NCBI RefSeq assembly: GCF_002843235.3
Contig: NZ_CP031123.2
Coordinates: 1,736,001-1,800,000 of the forward strand
Length of the DNA: 64,000 nt
Reading direction: 5' to 3'
DNA from: Providencia huaxiensis
GTDB taxonomy: Bacteria > Pseudomonadota > Gammaproteobacteria > Enterobacterales > Enterobacteriaceae
Part shown: piece after piece, positions 43,885-53,082 of the stretch
How the letters are laid out: each line of letters begins with the position of its first letter
Numbering within the stretch: the stretch's first letter is position 1
Notes under the pieces: model-generated
Databases searched by the model: none
What the model was told of the DNA's origin: nothing
What the model saw: only the letters and a program-made list of their open reading frames with translations
Made by a program: the position numbers and the translations under genes

Positions 43885-44534
43885 TCACCCAAATTGAAAA
43901 CAGCATCATTCAACGTCTAACGCTGGGTATGGGGCGTATGTTACGTGAAGTTGCCAGCTACAGCGGTGAACTCGATGTGGATATTGGCAATATCATCCGT
44001 GCGTTTCCGGCGGCTTGGGTGACGTTCGGCGGGATCACAAACAGCAAATACACAAGTACCAGCCGCCAGAAAGTGATTGTGACAGGTAAATTTGTGGTCA
44101 TGGTGGGTGATTATAACACGCGCAGTGACGCTGCAAGCCGTACAGGTGGTGCTAATCTCAATGAGGTTGGCACGTATCGACATATACACGGTGTTCGCCG
44201 CTTGTTAACAGGGCAGGATTTAGGGCTGACCATCGACCCATTGATGCCTGGTGTTGTCAGGACGCTTTACAACACACAAGTCAATGAGCGGGCACTGTCA
44301 ATTTTTGCCTGTGAATTTGAAACCCGTTGGCATGAGCAGGTTCTCGCGAATGGCGCTTGGCCTGAATTTACCAGCAACCCTGACGAAGCCGATAACCTTT
44401 TTAATCTTTATCGCGGCAAGCTTCAACAGCCCGACCCTGATTTATTGCGTGTCGGATTGCACTATGACCCACCTGGCGTTGGCAGTGCTGAAGCGCCTGC
44501 GGACTTAGTGCCGACAAGGAAACCCACACCATGA
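43881..44534 (+). CDS. gp37-like protein (DUF1834)
   Basis: A 217-residue DUF1834 protein, a tail-completion-region gene of Mu-like phages. Features include LTLGMGRMLREVASYSGELDVDIGNIIRAFPAAWVTFGG, GKFVVMVGDYNTRSDAASRTGG and GTYRHIHGVRRLLTGQDLGLTIDPLMPG. It overlaps both neighbours by 4 bases. Confidence 0.85.
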   Translation: MITQIENSIIQRLTLGMGRMLREVASYSGELDVDIGNIIRAFPAAWVTFGGITNSKYTSTSRQKVIVTGKFVVMVGDYNTRSDAASRTGGANLNEVGTYRHIHGVRRLLTGQDLGLTIDPLMPGVVRTLYNTQVNERALSIFACEFETRWHEQVLANGAWPEFTSNPDEADNLFNLYRGKLQQPDPDLLRVGLHYDPPGVGSAEAPADLVPTRKPTP

Positions 44535-44716
44535 ATACACTGTTAGTGAAAGCCGCACCCACGTTACGGGTGTCATTTGAATATCAGCACCGTCGCTATA
44601 TTACCGATGGTGAGGCGGTCTCTGTGCCAGACACCGCTTATTATCGCCGCCTATTGACTAACGGTGATTTAGTCTTGGTGAGCAAGAAAGCCACAAATAA
44701 AGGACAAAAATCATGA
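44531..44716 (+). CDS. DUF2635 protein
   Basis: A 61-residue protein of the DUF2635 family, found directly before the sheath gene in Mu-like phages: LLVKAAPTLRVSFEYQHRRYITDGEAVSVPDTAYYRRLLTNGDLVLV. It overlaps the sheath start by 4 bases. Confidence 0.82.
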   Translation: MNTLLVKAAPTLRVSFEYQHRRYITDGEAVSVPDTAYYRRLLTNGDLVLVSKKATNKGQKS

Positions 44717-46134
44717 CGGTAACCTTTGATACCATTCCTGGCAGTATTCGCAAGCCAGGGAAATATTTTGAATTTAATACGCGTATGGCAACGCGCACGC
44801 TGCCAGGCAACCCCCAAACACTTTTAATTATTGCGTCAATGTTATCGACGGCGCAGGCGTCGCCATTAATGCCCCTTGATATCTATGATGATGACGCAGC
44901 CGCCGTTGCCTTTGGTGCGGGTTCGTTAGCGCATATCATGGCGAAAGCTGCGATTGATGCAAACCCCTATTTACAATTGCAGGTCATTGGTATTGAAGAG
45001 GCGGCCGCAGGTAAAAAAGCCAGTGCCACCTTGACTATCACCGCGCCTGCCACACGGGGTGGCACGCTCTCACTGTTCGTGTGTGGTGAACGCCTCGATA
45101 TCCCTGTTGAAACAGCAGATACGGTATCTGTGCTTAATCAGGCGGTTGTAGATATTGTCAATGCGAATACTCACTTGCCTGTGGTCGCTGCGCTGACAGG
45201 TGAAGCCAATGGCACCGTGACGCTCACTGCGCGTCAATCCGGTGACTGGGGTAATGATATTGTTATTGATGTGCAATCGACGGCCAAAGGGGTTACAGCA
45301 ACAGTGACCGCGATGGTCGGCGGTGAAAATAATGCCGATATTCAACCTGCGCTTGATGCCGTATTTGCGGCAGGTCATAACATTATTTCTATTCCATTTA
45401 GTGATAAAGCCTCGCTGTTAAAATTACGTACCCATTTAGAAAAAGTCAGTGGTGCTATGGAGCAACGCGGCGCAATTGGTACGGCTGGCTGGACAGGCAC
45501 GCTCAGTACAGGAACCACTCTCGCCAGTGATATTAATGATGGTCGGACATCAGTCGCATGGTATCCAGGCTCGGTAAAATTACCGTGTCAAATCAGTGCG
45601 GCGTATGGTGCTGTCATTGCTTCGGAAGAAGACCCTGCGCGTCCACTCAACACCCTTGAACTGAAAGGGTTAGATATTGCCCCTGTGACCAAACGCGCGG
45701 GACGCAATGAGCAAGAAAACGCCTTACATAACGGCTTAACCCCACTTGAAGTGGGCGCAGGTAACCGTGTGCAGATTGTGCGCGCCATTACTACGTATAC
45801 CCGCAATGTGGAAGGCGTTGAAGATACCGCGCTACTGGATTTAACCACCATTCGCACCTTGGATTATACCCGTAAGGCGTGCCGTGAGCGCATTTCGCAA
45901 CGTTTTCCACGCGATAAACTCAATGAACGCACGCGCGTGAAAGTCCGCTCTGAGCTGTTGGATGTGCTGATTAAACTCGAAGAGGAAGAAATCCTCGAAA
46001 ACGTGGAAGAAAACAAAGGGCTATTGTTGGTTGAGCGTGACGGTAAAGACCCTAACCGCCTAAATGCCGCTATCCCTGCCGATGTTGTCAATGGCTTGCA
46101 TGTGTTTGCGGGTCGCATTGACCTGTTCGTCTAA
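44713..46134 (+). CDS. Contractile tail sheath protein (Mu gpL-like)
   Basis: The 473-residue sheath subunit. Conserved segments: FDTIPGSIRKPGKYFEFNTRMATRTLPGNPQTLLII, AAGHNIISIPFSDKASLLKLRTHLE, RTSVAWYPGSVKLP and VQIVRAITTYTRNVEGVEDTALLDLTTIRTLDYTRKACRERISQRFPRDKLN. Its presence shows a contractile, myovirus-like tail as in Mu. Length close to Mu gpL (495). Confidence 0.95.
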   Translation: MTVTFDTIPGSIRKPGKYFEFNTRMATRTLPGNPQTLLIIASMLSTAQASPLMPLDIYDDDAAAVAFGAGSLAHIMAKAAIDANPYLQLQVIGIEEAAAGKKASATLTITAPATRGGTLSLFVCGERLDIPVETADTVSVLNQAVVDIVNANTHLPVVAALTGEANGTVTLTARQSGDWGNDIVIDVQSTAKGVTATVTAMVGGENNADIQPALDAVFAAGHNIISIPFSDKASLLKLRTHLEKVSGAMEQRGAIGTAGWTGTLSTGTTLASDINDGRTSVAWYPGSVKLPCQISAAYGAVIASEEDPARPLNTLELKGLDIAPVTKRAGRNEQENALHNGLTPLEVGAGNRVQIVRAITTYTRNVEGVEDTALLDLTTIRTLDYTRKACRERISQRFPRDKLNERTRVKVRSELLDVLIKLEEEEILENVEENKGLLLVERDGKDPNRLNAAIPADVVNGLHVFAGRIDLFV

Positions 46135-46145
46135 GGAGAACACTG

Positions 46146-46520
46146 ATGTTAGAAGAATATGCAGGTGCGATTGTTTTAGAAATTGACGGCCGCGAAGTGG
46201 AAGTTACCGACATGGATGTGCAAGAAGTCACAGGCCGTAAGCTTGTCAAAACCATGAACAAAACAGGACGTGCCAAGGGATTCATGCGCGGCATTGCTAC
46301 TTATGAGTTGTCTATTTCTGTTGTGATCCCTTTAAACGGTGATATGGATTGGGGCGCGATTGAAGGCTCGAAGCTGACCCAATACCCGATTAGTGGCTCA
46401 GGGGGTAAGCGTATCTCATACCTTGACTGTTTTGTGACTGAGGTCGGGGAAAAATATTCCACCGATAATGAAGCAAAACGTGACTTAAAACTGAATGCGT
46501 TACGTAAGGTGATTGAATAA
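46146..46520 (+). CDS. Tail tube protein (Mu gpM-like)
   Basis: The 124-residue tube subunit that stacks inside the sheath. Sequence: YAGAIVLEIDGREVEVTDMDVQEVTGRKLVKTMNKTGRAKGFMRGIATYELSISVVIPL, then DCFVTEVGEKYSTDNEAKRDLKLNAL. AAGGAG precedes the ATG. It overlaps the chaperone gene by one base. Confidence 0.9.
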   Translation: MLEEYAGAIVLEIDGREVEVTDMDVQEVTGRKLVKTMNKTGRAKGFMRGIATYELSISVVIPLNGDMDWGAIEGSKLTQYPISGSGGKRISYLDCFVTEVGEKYSTDNEAKRDLKLNALRKVIE

Positions 46521-46876
46521 TGGCAGAGGTAAAACCGCTGATGTTACTGGATGGGATTGACCACAACGGCAAACGTCACTTGAACTTTGCCGTCAAAATC
46601 CCTGTTATGCGTGACGTTTATGATGCGCTTGATGAAACTGAAGAGGCCTGTGGTTCAACAGAAACCAAAGGCGCTGACCTCTATTATCGCATGGCACTCA
46701 CTAAACGCGCACTCACCCAACTGGGCGATATCTCATTGGAGGATATCACCACGGATTTCCTACTGGATAACCTCACCAGTATGGATTATGACGTGATTGA
46801 CAGTGCGATTGATGACGCAAAAAAAAAGCGGAGAGCCGAGAACAACGACGAGACAGCTTCCGAACCGTCGTCTTAG
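46520..46876 (+). CDS. Tail assembly chaperone, zero-frame product (Mu gp41-like)
   Basis: A 118-residue protein between the tube and tape-measure genes, where contractile phages keep a tail chaperone. MLLDGIDHNGKRHLNFAVKIPVMRDVYDALDETEEA opens it. Near its end the zero frame reads GCA AAA AAA AAG, containing the slippery heptamer A AAA AAG at 46822-46828. Ribosomes slipping back one base there would make a longer form ending at 47052. Confidence 0.88.
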   Translation: MAEVKPLMLLDGIDHNGKRHLNFAVKIPVMRDVYDALDETEEACGSTETKGADLYYRMALTKRALTQLGDISLEDITTDFLLDNLTSMDYDVIDSAIDDAKKKRRAENNDETASEPSS

Positions 46877-47052
46877 CCCTCGGTAAGTACGGTTTCACTG
46901 AGCAACAATGCCTTTCTATGAGCCGTCCTGCCTTGGACGGCTATCTCAATGCTTTAAACCGCCTGCATGGTGGCAAGTCAACATCAACAAAATCGAAAAC
47001 GACACGCGTCAAGTCCCGCCGTCAACGTAAGCAAAAATCCAAACGAGGTTAA
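46520..47052 (+). CDS. Tail assembly chaperone, -1 frameshift extension (gp41-gp42 fusion)
   Basis: After a -1 slip at A AAA AAG (46822-46828) the frame continues from GCG at 46828 for 74 codons to TAA 47050-47052. The extension holds FRTVVLALGKYGFTEQQCLSMSRPALDGYLNALNRLHGG and a very basic tail. The extension has no good start of its own and fills the space up to the tape-measure gene 2 bases later. This is the conserved G/GT-type arrangement that binds the tape measure; Mu and relatives use frameshifting at this gene pair too. Confidence 0.82.
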
Positions 47053-47054
47053 TC

Positions 47055-49343
47055 ATGGCGAAAGAATTTAAGTTATCAATGGTGTTGTCTGCGCGTGATG
47101 CGGCATCCAAAGTGATCACAAAATTGATGCGCGATAGCACCAAAGAGAGCCAGAACGCTGAAAAAGCGCAAGAAAAACTCGGTAAGCGCCAACGCACCAC
47201 CGCCGAAGAAGGCATACGCCAAAATCGGGCATTAGGGGAAGAAGTCAGACGTCAAAACCGTGCCCGTGAAACGCTAGGGGTTAGAGCTGAACGCGCCATA
47301 CAGCGCGAAATTCAACAAACAGTCGCAGCTTATAACCGCCTTGCCCGTAGTGGCACACTCTCCATTGATGAGCAATCCCGTGCTTATTCACGTATGCGAC
47401 AACGTGTAGGTGAGCTAAAAACCGAAATGCAAGGTATGAATAAACTGGCTCGCTTATCTGATATTGGTGGTAGCTTGACTCAAATCGGTGGAGCGATGAT
47501 TGCGGGGGGTATGGCTTATGCTGAGCCAGTTAAAAAGCAGATGAGCTATGAGCAACGATTAGCCTATATGAGTAATACCGCATTCAGTGACCGTGATGCT
47601 GCTGGTAGACAAGAAGGAATGAAAAACCTTGATGCGCTTATCCGAAAATCTGTCGCTGAAGGCGGAGGCTCAATTGATGAGGCTGCGGAGGTATTAAGTA
47701 AATTGCTATCAGAAGGGATTTTTACTGATAAGGAAATCAATGGACTTCTTCCATTAATTCAAAAATATAGCACTGCATCAGGTGTTCAAAGTTTAGATTT
47801 AGCCGCCGTTTCTGCTGCATTAAAAAAGAACTTTGGTATTAGTGATCCAAAAGATATTAAAACTGCTTTAGATATGGCGCTTAAAGGTGGCCAAGAAGGT
47901 GCTTTTGAATTACCTGATATGGCTAAATGGTTAGCACAGCAACTATCGGCTGCAAATAGTGTAGGTATGAATGGACTCGATGACTTTGCATCAATTGTCG
48001 CTGCTAACCAAGCCGTAGTTTCAACAGCTGGCACAAATGACCAAGCAGGTAATAACTTAATGAACTTTCTGCTCAAATTAAATAGTCGAGAATTAGGCAC
48101 TGCGGCTGAGAGAATTAAAGTAGATGGTTATGGTATTGACCTGTCAGGAACACTTATTAATGCGAGAGAAAAAGGTATTGATCCAATTGATGCTTTTATT
48201 GGTCTTACTGACAAAATAGCTGCTAATAATCCCAAATATAAAGCACTGCAAGATAAATTAAATAAAACAGATCAGAATGACCCTGAACACCAAAGGACAT
48301 TAGCTGCAATGGCTAAAATAGCTGAAGGTTCCGCTATTGGTCAATTAATAGGAGATCAGGGCACACTGATGGCTGTTATCGGCTTAAAAGGCCAAAGTGA
48401 GTATAGAAATGAAGTAAAACAAAAAGTATTAGAACAAAAAAATAAAGGCGAAGGTCAAGGTGAAGGTGATATTCAATTTGCGGTAATCTCTGCGGGTAAT
48501 CAATTTAAAACAGATCAAGCTGGCAATGCTAAACAATTTGCAGAAATGGATTCAGCCAAACCAGTATCTGATGCACTTGGTACATTAGCGGATAAGTTTA
48601 CTGATTTTAGCAAAGAATTTCCTACCTTAACGACCGCAGCTATGGGAGCTAAAACGGCTATTGAAGCCATGACGCAAGCCGCTGTTGCTTTTGCTGCATT
48701 GAAATTTTTATTTGGTGGAGGGTCAGGCTTGGGCGGGGTTTTAGGTGGCAAAGGAACACCTAAGCCTGGCATGTTTAATCCTATTGGTGGCGCGGGAACA
48801 GGTGGGCTTCCTGTGCATGTTACCAACTGGCGAGAGAGTGGTTTTAATTCTCAAGATAAAAGCTTATTGGCTAAATTTGGAACTTATGCAACTGCAATAA
48901 TTGATATAGAAAATAGTGATATTGTTAAAGAAAATTTAAAATCACTGCAAGATAAACATGCAAAGCAGTTCGCAGATGAAGGTTTAGAGGGTTCGAAATA
49001 TCCTTATTTACCTGCGGGTATCGATATTTGGCTACAAAAACGTGATCAACGTTTAGAAGATAATCCAATCAAAGTTAGCCCATACTTAACGGGGGAATCC
49101 GCGTCACCTTTTATTAAGAATGAGCGAGCCATCGATAAAGATGTGATCACCTTTGACACCCTTGAAAAATCTGGTGTGCTTCAACCTTTACTCGATTTAA
49201 CACAAGCTCTTAAAAACCCACCGCCACCCCCCGTTATTGAAGTACGCAGCGTGGTTGAACTCGACGGCCAGCAAGTGGCTGAGTCGGTCAACCGTGTTAA
49301 TGGTCAAGATGCGGGTCGCACCACGGGAGGCATGTTCCCATGA
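47055..49343 (+). CDS. Tail tape measure protein
   Basis: A 762-residue protein that sets tail length and is injected with DNA. A charged helical N-terminus (about 1-130, with RQRTTAEEGIRQNRALGEEVRRQNRARETLG) precedes a tape-measure domain (about 150-420, MSYEQRLAYMSNTAFSDRDAAGRQEGMKNLDALIRKS). Short hydrophobic segments occur near 540-575 (AAVAFAALKFLFGGGSGLGGVLGG). The C-terminal quarter is variable and ends with a conserved VVELDGQQVAESVNR. The tract from about 47,500 to 49,100 is AT-richer than its neighbours, a hint of exchange. Confidence 0.9.
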   Translation: MAKEFKLSMVLSARDAASKVITKLMRDSTKESQNAEKAQEKLGKRQRTTAEEGIRQNRALGEEVRRQNRARETLGVRAERAIQREIQQTVAAYNRLARSGTLSIDEQSRAYSRMRQRVGELKTEMQGMNKLARLSDIGGSLTQIGGAMIAGGMAYAEPVKKQMSYEQRLAYMSNTAFSDRDAAGRQEGMKNLDALIRKSVAEGGGSIDEAAEVLSKLLSEGIFTDKEINGLLPLIQKYSTASGVQSLDLAAVSAALKKNFGISDPKDIKTALDMALKGGQEGAFELPDMAKWLAQQLSAANSVGMNGLDDFASIVAANQAVVSTAGTNDQAGNNLMNFLLKLNSRELGTAAERIKVDGYGIDLSGTLINAREKGIDPIDAFIGLTDKIAANNPKYKALQDKLNKTDQNDPEHQRTLAAMAKIAEGSAIGQLIGDQGTLMAVIGLKGQSEYRNEVKQKVLEQKNKGEGQGEGDIQFAVISAGNQFKTDQAGNAKQFAEMDSAKPVSDALGTLADKFTDFSKEFPTLTTAAMGAKTAIEAMTQAAVAFAALKFLFGGGSGLGGVLGGKGTPKPGMFNPIGGAGTGGLPVHVTNWRESGFNSQDKSLLAKFGTYATAIIDIENSDIVKENLKSLQDKHAKQFADEGLEGSKYPYLPAGIDIWLQKRDQRLEDNPIKVSPYLTGESASPFIKNERAIDKDVITFDTLEKSGVLQPLLDLTQALKNPPPPPVIEVRSVVELDGQQVAESVNRVNGQDAGRTTGGMFP

Positions 49344-50764
49344 GTTGGCAAACTGATTTACAAAACGCCTCATTTCGAGGGGTGACCTTTGATGTGTATA
49401 ACACCAAAGACAGCATATCCCGTGAGGTTGCAACCCATGAATACCCCTTTATTGATGGCGGTGATGTCATGGATTTGGGGCGCAAACCGCGTAATTTTCG
49501 CATCAGTGCCGTATTTTGGGGTGACAATTATAAACGTGATATGGATAACCTCATTGCGGTGCTTGATGAGCCAGGTAAAGGCGAGTTAATTCATCCTGTC
49601 CACGGCTCTATTCCGCAGGCTCAATGCATTGAGTACAGTATCGGTCATGAGGCTGAAAATGTGGATAGCTGTAGCCTAGAGTTGGTTTTCCTAGAAGCGA
49701 ACACAGGTACACAACTCGCACAGGCGCACCCTGAGCAGCTTGGTGATGATATTTTTGACAAAATTAATCAGCTTTCCGAGCGCATGAGTGACCTGTTTGA
49801 ACAGGTTATGGCTCCTGTAAATAAGGGTGTTCGGTATCTCGCAAAAGGTAAAGCGGCGTTATCAGGCATGATGAATACGTTAATTATCATGCGCGGTGAT
49901 TTTAATGGCGCATTCAGTGACGGCGTGAATTATCTCAGTTATCCGCGTGCCTTTATTAATGATTTGCAATCAGTTTTAGACGTTCGCACCAGTGCCGTAG
50001 GCGATTTGCTTAATTTAAAATTCCCTGGAGTGATTAATACAAAGCAATCCAATAGCTATAAAGGCTACAGTTCGCCGTTTATGGCTTCAAATACGCCCCA
50101 AAATGGCTATCTTCCCAACGCTTCACAAACCGTCAACGTAGAGCAAGGGGTAAATGCGACCACGTTATTATCGGCGTGGAGTGATAGTGTTGCAGTGGTT
50201 GATGAATTGGTCAGTTTACCTGTTGCATTAGTGCAAGAGGAACGCGCGGCCACCGTCCCCATGCCAAGCAATGCGCAGCCTGCTGATGTGCAGGATTTGG
50301 TGGTGCTGTATCAAGTGATGGCCGTAGCTGAAATTGCAGCAATTACCACGCAAGTGCTTGCTGACACTGTACAGCCTAACCAAATGTCACCCGCTGATAT
50401 TGAGTTGATGGTCAATGAGGTAAGGACGTTAGCATTACAGGCTATCATTACGTTACGCACGGATTACCAACCTCGCACACAATCGGTCAGCTCTGATGCT
50501 GAGCCTATCGGTTTATTGTGGCAAGGCGTCGTGTCATCCCTCAAAGAAGTTGCACTAGGCGTACAAACTTTGGGATTACGTGTTATTGAGAAACGCCCAC
50601 CATTGACCCGTAAGACCCTCACTGCGCCTGCTAACTTTCATTTACTCGCGCACACTTGGTATGGCGATTATCGTCGTGCTACCGAACTGCACCGTTTAAA
50701 TCCACAGGTTCGCAATCCAAACTTTCTACAAGTCGGAGATATCATCAATGCCTACGCCCGATAA
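49340..50764 (+). CDS. DNA circularisation/baseplate hub protein (Mu gpN-like)
   Basis: A 474-residue protein with a DNA_circ_N domain at the start: MSWQTDLQNASFRGVTFDVYNTKDSISREVATHEYPFIDGGDVMDLGRKPRNFRISAVFWGDNY. The C-terminus has a LysM-like ending (HTWYGDYRRATELHRLNPQVRNPNFLQVGDIINAYAR), fitting contact with peptidoglycan. It overlaps both neighbours. In Mu, gpN belongs to the tail-tip assembly. Confidence 0.9.
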   Translation: MSWQTDLQNASFRGVTFDVYNTKDSISREVATHEYPFIDGGDVMDLGRKPRNFRISAVFWGDNYKRDMDNLIAVLDEPGKGELIHPVHGSIPQAQCIEYSIGHEAENVDSCSLELVFLEANTGTQLAQAHPEQLGDDIFDKINQLSERMSDLFEQVMAPVNKGVRYLAKGKAALSGMMNTLIIMRGDFNGAFSDGVNYLSYPRAFINDLQSVLDVRTSAVGDLLNLKFPGVINTKQSNSYKGYSSPFMASNTPQNGYLPNASQTVNVEQGVNATTLLSAWSDSVAVVDELVSLPVALVQEERAATVPMPSNAQPADVQDLVVLYQVMAVAEIAAITTQVLADTVQPNQMSPADIELMVNEVRTLALQAIITLRTDYQPRTQSVSSDAEPIGLLWQGVVSSLKEVALGVQTLGLRVIEKRPPLTRKTLTAPANFHLLAHTWYGDYRRATELHRLNPQVRNPNFLQVGDIINAYAR

Positions 50765-51998
50765 TACCGAGTTAAAAGATAAAATCACCCTGTTAATTGG
50801 GGGCACATCACACAGTGATTGGCAAACTTACCGTATTGACAGTGATTTTTTAAAAGCGGCCGATGCCTGGCAATTATCCCTTGGGTTACCCGAGGGTAAT
50901 TTTCCTGCGGATGCGGTAAGAGGTGCGCCCGTTAAAGTGAAAATTAATGATGATGTGGTGTTATCAGGCCGTGTTGATACTGTGGCGCGTGATGTTTCCC
51001 GTCGTGGTGTGACATTAAGCCTATCGGGTCGTGATGATTCCGCGATTTTAGTCGATTGCGCTGCACCTATCTTTAGCGCTCGTCAATTGAGTCTCGATGA
51101 GGTGATTGCCAGCATTGTACGGCCATTAGGGATTAAAAAAATCCGTATTCAAGCCGATGGAGTCACCCGTAACGACCGCGTGCATATTGAGCCTGGCGAA
51201 CGTGCGTGGGATTCACTCATGAAAGCGGCGGCAGGTCGCGGTTTACACCCGTGGTTCGATCCAGATGGAACCTTGGTTATAGGTGGGCCTGATTATAATC
51301 AACCGCCTGTTGCAGACCTCATTATGCGCCGTGACGGGCAAGGTAATAACCTGATATCACTGTCCGATAGCCGCAATATTCAAGGCTGTTTTTCAGAGTT
51401 AATGGTATTGGCTCAAAGCCATGCAACCACGACCAGCAATAAAAAATTACCGATTAAACCTGTGCCATTACCTGACCCCAATGATAAAACACCCAAGGCA
51501 TATACAGTCACATATGATGCGGCAGAAGATGACACGGCGGCCGTTTCGAGTGCATCTGGTCAGCATAGTTTAAAAATAAAAGTGACCGACCCAACTGTAC
51601 CGTATTATCGCCCGCAAATTCTGACCTCGGGCGATGTTGATAATCAAGAGCAGCTCCAATACCGTGCCAAAAAAGCCATGGCCGATGCCCGCTTATCAGG
51701 TCTTGATATTGTAGCGGAGGTGTATGGTCACCGCACCCCGAATGGTGAGCTATGGACACCAGGGCAACGAGTCCACATTCAAAGTGAGTTACACGGTATT
51801 GATGATATTTTCTTTTTAATGGGGCGCACGTTTATCGGTGGTCGCCCAGGCGGTGCAGTAACGCAATTGCGCTTTAAAGAAGATGCTGTCTGGATACCCG
51901 ATGCTTTCCCGAAACAGAAAAAAGGTAAAAAAGGCAGTAAAAAGAAAGGAAAAGACCAGATTAAACCTGTTGACCTACCCGCACAAGCAGGTCAGTAA
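50748..51998 (+). CDS. Baseplate hub protein (Mu gpP/gp44-like)
   Basis: A 416-residue hub protein of the gp44/gp27-like class. Segments: ITLLIGGTSHSDWQTYRIDSDFLKAADAWQLSLGLPEG, DVVLSGRVDTVARDVSRRGVTLSLSGRDDSAILVDCAAPIF and AWDSLMKAAAGRGLHPWFDPDGTLVIGGPDY. It ends in a Lys-rich tail (QKKKGKKGSKKKGKD). It overlaps gpN by 17 bases. Confidence 0.92.
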   Translation: MPTPDNTELKDKITLLIGGTSHSDWQTYRIDSDFLKAADAWQLSLGLPEGNFPADAVRGAPVKVKINDDVVLSGRVDTVARDVSRRGVTLSLSGRDDSAILVDCAAPIFSARQLSLDEVIASIVRPLGIKKIRIQADGVTRNDRVHIEPGERAWDSLMKAAAGRGLHPWFDPDGTLVIGGPDYNQPPVADLIMRRDGQGNNLISLSDSRNIQGCFSELMVLAQSHATTTSNKKLPIKPVPLPDPNDKTPKAYTVTYDAAEDDTAAVSSASGQHSLKIKVTDPTVPYYRPQILTSGDVDNQEQLQYRAKKAMADARLSGLDIVAEVYGHRTPNGELWTPGQRVHIQSELHGIDDIFFLMGRTFIGGRPGGAVTQLRFKEDAVWIPDAFPKQKKGKKGSKKKGKDQIKPVDLPAQAGQ

Positions 51999-52008
51999 GG
52001 GGGGGGTT

Positions 52009-52662
52009 ATGTGGAACCAAATTAATCAACGCATTAACCAAGCATTAAACGGCATTCGAATGGCGTTTAGGGCGGTATTAAATGCCACGGATAGTGAAGG
52101 TAAAGTCCAAACCATGCAAGGTGAAGGTTTATCGGGTGAATCATTACAAGGGCAGGAAATCTTTCAACATTATGGGTTTACTTCTCGCCCTCTACCAGGC
52201 ACAGAAGCGATTATACTGCCATTAGGTGGTCGTTCCTCTCACGGTATTGTCATTGCTACTGAACATGGCGCTTATCGCCTTGCAGGGCTGGAATCGGGCG
52301 AAGTAGCCTTGTACACCGACGAAGGGGCTAAAATTGTGTTAAAGCGCGGACGTATTATTGATGTTGAATGCGACCTTTATCGGGTTAATTGCAAACAGTA
52401 TGAAGTGAATGCGGAAGAAAAAGCCGATTTTAACACCCCCATGGTCACCACCAGTGAGCAGCTAACCGCCATGAAACAAATCACGGGCAATGGCGGTATG
52501 GCAATTAAAGGTGGTAAAGGCGCTAACTTTGAGGGTAATATCACGCAGACGTCTGGGAACTATCAAACTGACGGTGATGTTCAAGCAGGTGACATTTCTC
52601 TGACAGGCCATAAACATCCAAATGGTAATAATGGCGCTGATACTGGCACCGCAAAACCCTAA
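52009..52662 (+). CDS. Baseplate spike protein (Mu gp45-like)
   Basis: A 217-residue spike that pierces the outer membrane. It starts MWNQINQRINQALNGIRMAFRAVL, has an OB-fold part (PLPGTEAIILPLGGRSSHGIVIATEHGAYRLAGLESGEVALYTDEG) and a beta-helix part. It ends with the GHKHP motif, the HxH pair that in Mu gp45 helps bind iron at the tip. ATG 52009 follows a GGGGGGG run; the longer frame from 51883 lies in gp44. Confidence 0.93.
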   Translation: MWNQINQRINQALNGIRMAFRAVLNATDSEGKVQTMQGEGLSGESLQGQEIFQHYGFTSRPLPGTEAIILPLGGRSSHGIVIATEHGAYRLAGLESGEVALYTDEGAKIVLKRGRIIDVECDLYRVNCKQYEVNAEEKADFNTPMVTTSEQLTAMKQITGNGGMAIKGGKGANFEGNITQTSGNYQTDGDVQAGDISLTGHKHPNGNNGADTGTAKP

Positions 52663-52680
52663 CTCCCCTCATATAAAGTG

Positions 52681-52724
52681 CTGAACCTCTTCACACACTA
52701 ATCATTTACCCATGCTGCGATACT
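52681..52724 (+). promoter_or_regulatory. Predicted late promoter before the gp46 gene
   Basis: CTGAACCTCTTCACACACT at 52681-52699, identical to the PI element, a 19-base gap, then GATACT at 52719-52724. The predicted transcript start falls at about 52731-52732, on the ATG of the baseplate gene. Confidence 0.78.
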
Positions 52725-52731
52725 GCGCAGC

Positions 52732-53082
52732 ATGGACAGAGCACTCGATACATCAACTGGCGATTACGCTGGAACCCGAACCAATACCCTCTCTAATGCC
52801 GTTTACTTGCGTCTAATGACTCCGCTCGGCAGTTGGTGGGCTGACCGTTCCTTGGGTTCCCGATTACATGAATTGACGCGTGAAAAAGATGTTTCTCGCG
52901 TGTATGTGCTCGCTCGTCAATATGCTGAGCAAGCGTTGCAGCCCTTACTTGATGATGGCCGTGCGCTTTCAATTCAGGTGACCGTCCATCGTGATGGCCT
53001 AAAACGGGCAGTATTGTGGATTGAGATCATCGATGCAGGTAACCAAACTCAAAACTTTAAACATACCGTGAGGATTGCCTAA
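52732..53082 (+). CDS. Baseplate wedge protein (Mu gp46, W/gp25-like)
   Basis: A 116-residue gp25-like wedge protein. MDRALDTSTGDYAGTRTNTLSNAVYLRLMTPLGSWWADRSLGSRLHELTREKD is close to Mu gp46 as I remember it, so the start at 52732 is firm. No ribosome site is visible before it; a late-promoter -10 ends 7 bases upstream. It overlaps the gp47 gene by one base. Confidence 0.92.
   Translation: MDRALDTSTGDYAGTRTNTLSNAVYLRLMTPLGSWWADRSLGSRLHELTREKDVSRVYVLARQYAEQALQPLLDDGRALSIQVTVHRDGLKRAVLWIEIIDAGNQTQNFKHTVRIA

Noticed and set aside
46520..47052. Treating the break after the tail chaperone as a pseudogene frameshift
   Set aside because: A canonical slippery heptamer in the right frame and the known behaviour of this gene pair point to programmed frameshifting.
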